Shown in pieces: positions 60,300 through 64,000 of a stretch of 64,000 bases of DNA. How positions within the stretch are numbered: position 1 is the first letter of the stretch; every line of letters starts with the position of its first letter. Location: the NCBI GenBank assembly GCA_029641185.1, contig JAPWGK010000007.1, forward strand, positions 1,364,001 through 1,428,000, written 5' to 3'. A model generated the notes under the pieces. The model saw nothing but the letters and a program-made list of their open reading frames with translations. It did no database searches and was not told where the DNA came from. The translations under genes and the position numbers were made by a program. The stretch comes from Pseudofabraea citricarpa (taxonomy: Eukaryota; Ascomycota; Leotiomycetes; Helotiales; Dermateaceae).

Positions 60300-63240
60300 T
60301 ATTAAATTTATAAGAGAAATAAATCTTAGATACGCTTTTTTATATAAAATATCTTAAGAGAAACTCGAACTTATTAGAGCTTATATTAAAGAATAATTAG
60401 TAAAAGATTTTATTAATATAAGTAAAATATCTTACTTATTATTAATTCTTTTTATACGAAAGCTTAAAAGAGAATTAAGATTTTATATTAATTATAAAAA
60501 GCTAAACGTAATTATAAAAAAGAATAAATACCTTTTACTTTTAATAAATAAGACTCTAGTAAAAATAAGAAAAACTAAGTTCTTATTAAAGCTAAATATT
60601 AGATATATTTTTAATAGAATTAGATTCTAAATTAAAAAAAATAAAAAGCTTACTACTTTTTATATTAAATAAAACTCGTATAAATATAAGATATTTTCTT
60701 TTAGATTAACTAATAGACTTTTAATATTTTAGAATTTTATAAATAAAATACTCTAGGAATATTCTAATAATTTTATTTTATCTTATATTAATAATATTTA
60801 TATTTATACTAATAAAACTAGAGAAAAATATATAAAATATATTAGAAAAGTCTTAATTAAATTATAAGAAGTAAGACTTTAAGTAAATATTAAGAAATAC
60901 GTCTTTTACTAAAATAAAATTAAGTTCTTAGGATTAATTATTAGTATAAAAGAAATTAAAATAAACCTTAATAAGATTAAAGATATTTAAGAATAAGAAA
61001 TACCTAAGAACTTAAGAGATATATAAAGTTTTATTAGATTTATAAACTTTTATAAAAAATTTATTAAGAATTATTCTAGGATATTTTTTCTAATTAATAA
61101 CTTAAGTAAGAAAAAGAAGAAAATAAAAGGTTTTAATTAAAATAATAAATACTAGAATACTTTTAAAGAACTAAAAAAAGTAATTACCTTAGTATTAATA
61201 CTCGCGTATTTTAATAAAAATAAATAATATATTATAAAATATAATTTATTTAATTATATTAATATAAGAGTATTATCTTAATATAAAAAAGATAAACTCT
61301 TATATCTTATAATATTTTTTTCTAGAAAACTTTTATTAGCTAAGTATAATTATAAAATCTATAATAAAAAACTCTTAGTAATAATTAAATATTTTAAGGA
61401 ATAAAAACCTAAATTTTAAAGAATAAACTTACTAATATAAGTACTCTTAGATTATAAGGCTCTAGAATATTTTATAATTACTAAGAAACTAATAAGAAGA
61501 TAAGCTAGATAAATAAAATTTTTATTAGAATTTAACTTTTAAATCGTTTATAAACTAGGAAAATAAAACGAGAAAATAAATACTTTAACTAAAAGATCTT
61601 AAGATAAATTATAAGATAAGTTAGACGATTAATAGAAAAAATAAATATAAATTATTTTTCCTAAAAGTAAGATTAATAGAAAGAAAGCTCTAGAAATATT
61701 TAACTTATATATTTAAGTTATAAGAGTAAAATAAACGATTCCTAAGTATATTTAAGAAAAATAAAAGAATAATTAGTTTTACTAAGAAACTCTTAAAACT
61801 TTAAGAGATAATAAACTAGTAAAAGATATTCCTAAGTTATACTATAAAAATAAAGATAATATCTTATTTTATAGAAACTAAGTTTAAGTTTTAAAAGCTT
61901 ATAAAATAAAATTAATTTAGAAAATATATAAAAAACCTATAATTAGATATCCTAGTAAAAGAAAGATATTAATCCTTTTATAAGATAATTATATCTAGAA
62001 GAATATAAATAAAGATTTTAATTAATATATTAGAAACTATTATATCTATAGAAAGTTTAAATTAAATAATATTACTTATTAAAGATACCTAGAATTATTA
62101 TTAATATTAGATAAACCTTAGAGTTATATATCTATAGATTTTATAACTAGACTTCTAGAGAATAATAAATTTAATATTATCTTAGTTATAATCTATAGAT
62201 TATTAAAAGAAAAATATTATATTTTTTATAAATACGAAGATAAAAGAATAAACGTAAAAGAAACTACTAAGTTATTCCTAAAGAATATATAAAAATACTA
62301 TAAATTACTTATAACTTATATCTTTAATAAAAGTTTATAATTTATAAGTAAGATATAAAGAAAGCTTTATAAGATATTAGGAATTAATATTTAATTATTT
62401 ATTATAATATACCTAGAAATAAACGGCTAGATAAAAAAAATAAACGTAAAAATAAAATATTACCTAAGAGCTTACGCTAATTACTTATAAGATAACTAGA
62501 ATTAAATCCTACTAATAGTAGAATTTATAGGAAATAAATATTAATTTATAAGTATAAAGATTATATTATTTTTTGTAAACAAAAGATATAAACTAAGAAT
62601 AAATTTCGACTAAGAAAATATAAAGATTAATTAATTATAACTAGTAAAAAGTAAATTAAACGAAAGATAAGTAATAGAATTCGTAAAAAAAATAAAAGAT
62701 ACTTAGAAATTTATACGTAAAAAAATAACTTAGTCTTAAAATAAGATAAAAAAATACGTAAATATAAAATAATTATTAGTATTAAACTATAAACTAGAAG
62801 ATAAAATTTATATTTTAATAAAAAATATCTAAATATAAAAACTTTTACAAAAATTAGAATATAAGAATAAAAGATCTTATAAGATTAAAAAGAAAATTAA
62901 ACTAAGCTTTTATAAAATAAAATTATTACTAAGACTAAAAATTTATCTTATATTTTACTTTAACTTATTATATAAAAACTTAGATAATCTTTTATCTAGA
63001 TAAAAAGAAATTAAATCTCTACTAATTAATATAAAAGGAAACAATAAATAAGAAGTAAAAGATATTAAAGATATAAAAATAATTAAAGGAAAAGTTTTTT
63101 ATAAGATTAAATAAGTATAATAATTATTAGATCTAGAGTAATATCTAGTAGAAAATTTTAAAAATATATAAGAAATTCTAAGAGATTTTTACTTTAGATA
63201 TTTAGATAAATCTTATCTAATATAAAAATTAGACGCTTAG
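60300..63240 (+). pseudogene. Element C pol remnant: RT, RNase H, integrase, chromodomain
   Basis: Plus-strand frame read through TAA/TAG. Reverse transcriptase about 60,360-61,130, with RFYINYKKLN in place of the usual RxxVDYRxLN, the LNIRYIFNRI block, and YINNIYIYT at the catalytic YxDD position (both Asp read as Asn, as G-to-A change would give). RNase H about 61,190-61,620, ending in INTLTKRS for the usual ADALSRR. Integrase about 61,900-62,600, with YISIDFITRL and later blocks. Chromodomain about 63,045-63,225, with GKVFYKIK followed by ENFKNIQEILRDF, close to the usual YxVKW...ENLxxAxxxLxxF pattern. Non-functional. Confidence 0.82.
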
Positions 63241-63251
63241 AAGAAAGATAA

Positions 63252-63598
63252 TATTATAGTTTTTATATAAGTTACTTAAGATATATATTATATATTTATT
63301 TCTCTTATATATATTTTACTTACCTTATATTATAACTTATTAACCTAGATTATATAACTAGAAATTTACTAAGTAAGGTAAATTATATATAACTTATCTT
63401 ATATATTTACTTATCTAAGAATATATATAATAGAAAATACTTAGAGAGCAAATATTAGTATAATAGAAAGAACTACTTATAGTTAACTTCTTATATTTTC
63501 TTTTTTTTCCTTTCTTTTTCTCTCCTTATACTTAGATCTTTTATTATTAATTAGTTATATTAATCTCTTATTTACTTTATATTTTATATATTATAATA
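63252..63598 (+). repeat. Element C 3' LTR, 347 bp
   Basis: Direct repeat of 57263-57609, followed directly by the second AGATA. Confidence 0.92.
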
Positions 63599-63603
63599 AG
63601 ATA
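63599..63603 (+). repeat. Target-site duplication of element C, right copy
   Basis: AGATA, identical to 57258-57262. Confidence 0.85.
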
Positions 63604-64000
63604 ACTTTATAGGTATAAGTAACTAACTTATAATAGCTTCTAATATAAGTAGTTTATATTACTCTTAATTTCTTACTAGTAAGTTCTAGGCTTTAGTAGA
63701 GAAGTTTTAGGCTCTTACTTTTATTAAGAGAGTAAGAGAGCGTACTTAGTTCTAATAAAAGCTTATTACTCTAAATATAATAGAAGTAAAAGCTATAAAA
63801 AAGAAAGAAAAAAAGAGAGAAAAAAAGGAAAAATAATTTTATAACTAGTTATAGGAATATTATAAGGTATTATAAGAAGTTATAAGGAGTTATAAGAGGG
63901 TAATAAGTAGGGTTTACGCCTTATATTATATTATAAAGTCTTATAAAAGGCGTACTTATATAAAGGTATTATATTATTAGGATAATTTAAATCCTAATAT
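63604..64000. other. RIP-type AT-rich DNA at the right window edge
   Basis: Continuation of the island beyond element C. Somewhat richer in G on the plus strand, with short GTTATAAG-type motifs (about 63,850-63,900) and a small inverted repeat near the end (ATTAGGAT / ATCCTAAT, about 63,977-63,998). No gene recognised. Confidence 0.5.

Larger units (their letters stand above)
57263..63598 (+). mobile_element. Element C: complete 6.3-kb Ty3/gypsy chromovirus, RIP-inactivated
   Basis: 6,336 bp with direct 347-bp LTRs (57263-57609 and 63252-63598), inverted LTR ends TATTATA / TATAATA (formerly TG...CA by inference) and a perfect 5-bp target duplication. Plus-strand order is a probable gag region (about 57,700-59,500), then reverse transcriptase, RNase H, integrase and chromodomain. 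That order and the chromodomain place it in the chromovirus branch of Ty3/gypsy. TAA/TAG stops throughout the frame make it dead. Size and structure are normal for a fungal chromovirus. Confidence 0.92.

Overview
The window is nuclear DNA of a filamentous ascomycete (Pezizomycotina). Genes carry many short introns of about 47-70 bp with GT-AG borders and CTAAC/CTGAC-like branch points. They include a highly reducing polyketide synthase, a GH45 cellulase and a CrnA/NrtA-type nitrate transporter. A long tract bears the mark of repeat-induced point mutation (RIP), a process known only in such fungi. I cannot name the species.

Layout. (1) Positions 1-22,200 are gene-bearing DNA of balanced composition: the 3' end of a HAD-family hydrolase (+), a secreted GH45 endoglucanase (+), a 2-oxoglutarate/Fe(II) oxygenase (-), a nitrate transporter (-), a large membrane/coiled-coil protein of unknown function with tandem repeats (+), a nine-exon highly reducing PKS (-), and an FSH1-type serine hydrolase (+) transcribed away from the PKS. 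(2) From about 22,200 to the end (about 41.8 kb) the DNA is extremely AT-rich and almost free of CpA and TpG. No intact gene survives there. It holds two copies of one 13.5-kb LTR element (28,283-41,768 and 42,884-56,360, both on the minus strand, each with 301-bp LTRs), a 6.3-kb chromodomain-bearing Ty3/gypsy element on the plus strand (57,263-63,598, 347-bp LTRs, perfect 5-bp target duplication), a roughly 89-unit ATT microsatellite, and about 6 kb of unassigned RIP-damaged DNA next to the genes.

How the genes work together. The PKS has KS-AT-DH-ER-KR-ACP, no methyltransferase and no release domain. The neighbouring FSH1-family hydrolase has a complete Ser-Asp-His triad and belongs to the family of LovG, the stand-alone thioesterase that frees the LovB product in lovastatin synthesis. 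The simplest reading is a two-gene polyketide locus at the edge of a RIP-silenced repeat island. The DH and ER domains carry unusual residues at conserved positions, so the degree of reduction of the product is uncertain. The endoglucanase, oxygenase and nitrate transporter look like unrelated housekeeping or nutritional genes, although the oxygenase could in principle act as a tailoring enzyme.

In the AT island all coordinates for coding remnants are approximate. The LTR boundaries were placed by comparing the paired copies base by base. All exon models were built by eye from splice signals, frame and family resemblance; no alignment software or database search was used.
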